Shown in pieces: positions 6,953-7,074 of a stretch of DNA of 7,074 nt (its first letter is position 1; each line of letters begins with the position of its first letter). The position numbers and the translations under genes were made by a program. Source of the stretch: Bacteroidota bacterium (GTDB lineage: Bacteria > Bacteroidota > Rhodothermia > Balneolales > HLUCCA01); assembly GCA_003448835.1 (NCBI GenBank), contig DLXM01000348.1, positions 1-7,074 of the forward strand. Direction: 5' to 3'. Below the pieces are notes generated by a model. The model had not been told where the DNA came from. It was given only the letters and a program-made list of their open reading frames with translations, and did not search any database.

Positions 6953-7074
6953 ATGAATGACAAAGACAAAACAATCCTAATCAGAATTTCTCAGGAGATG
7001 TCTGACAAAATTTCGCATTGGTCAGAAATAACCGGCTTAAATAAATCCACCCTGGTTCGGGATGCCGTTGAATA
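6953..7074 (+). CDS. Ribbon-helix-helix (CopG/Arc-type) DNA-binding protein, N-terminal part only
   Basis: Cut by the window end after 40 codons. The visible sequence has the ribbon-helix-helix pattern: beta-strand KTILIRIS (6-13), helix QEMSDKISHWSEITG (14-28), turn LNKST, then a second helix beginning STLVRDAVE. The strand supplies the DNA-contacting residues in such dimers. It starts with ATG 50 bases after the exporter stop, on the same strand and with no obvious terminator between, so co-transcription is possible. It could be a small autoregulator, an antitoxin whose toxin lies beyond the edge, or the N-terminal domain of a longer protein. The family call is good for so short a piece; its target cannot be told. 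Confidence 0.75.
   Translation, partial: MNDKDKTILIRISQEMSDKISHWSEITGLNKSTLVRDAVE

Overview
The window looks like chromosomal DNA of a Bacteroidota-type bacterium (Bacteroidota, or the related Balneolota/Rhodothermota). Three things point there. The outer-membrane receptor carries a carboxypeptidase-regulatory-like domain before its plug. None of the five start codons has a Shine-Dalgarno sequence at normal spacing. The intergenic DNA is very AT-rich. The assignment comes from these features only; no search was run.

Layout from left to right: (1) 1-147 holds an imperfect tandem repeat. Each unit is the last ~13 codons of a TonB-dependent receptor followed by a stem-loop. Only the inner copy belongs to the intact gene; the outer copy is an untranslated tail remnant. 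(2) 106-2574, minus strand: a full-length ZnuD-like TonB-dependent receptor. (3) 2575-2795: a divergent promoter region with two palindromes that share a GACTA/TAGTC half-site, one of them centred on the receptor start codon. (4) 2796-3707, plus strand: a membrane-anchored SPFH/prohibitin-family protein. (5) 3708-3841: a convergent gap with a stem-loop terminator candidate. (6) 3842-5014, minus strand: a PotD-like polyamine-type binding protein with no permease or ATPase genes beside it, an apparent membrane anchor instead of a lipobox, and changed ligand-pocket residues. (7) 5015-5261: a second divergent promoter region. (8) 5262-6902, plus strand: a fused permease-ATPase exporter of the cyclic-peptide/siderophore (PvdE/SyrD/YojI) type. 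(9) 6953-window end, plus strand: the start of a ribbon-helix-helix protein.

The genes do not form one obvious operon. Three of the four complete genes concern envelope transport: outer-membrane uptake, periplasmic solute capture and peptide export. The fourth is a membrane scaffold. The intergenic gaps and alternating strands suggest separate transcription units, except that the exporter and the ribbon-helix-helix gene could be co-transcribed. I see no RNA gene, CRISPR array, insertion sequence or phage gene. The most unusual items are the duplicated receptor tail with its conserved hairpin, the orphan solute-binding protein with an altered pocket, and the exporter followed by a small DNA-binding-type protein with no peptide synthetase in view.
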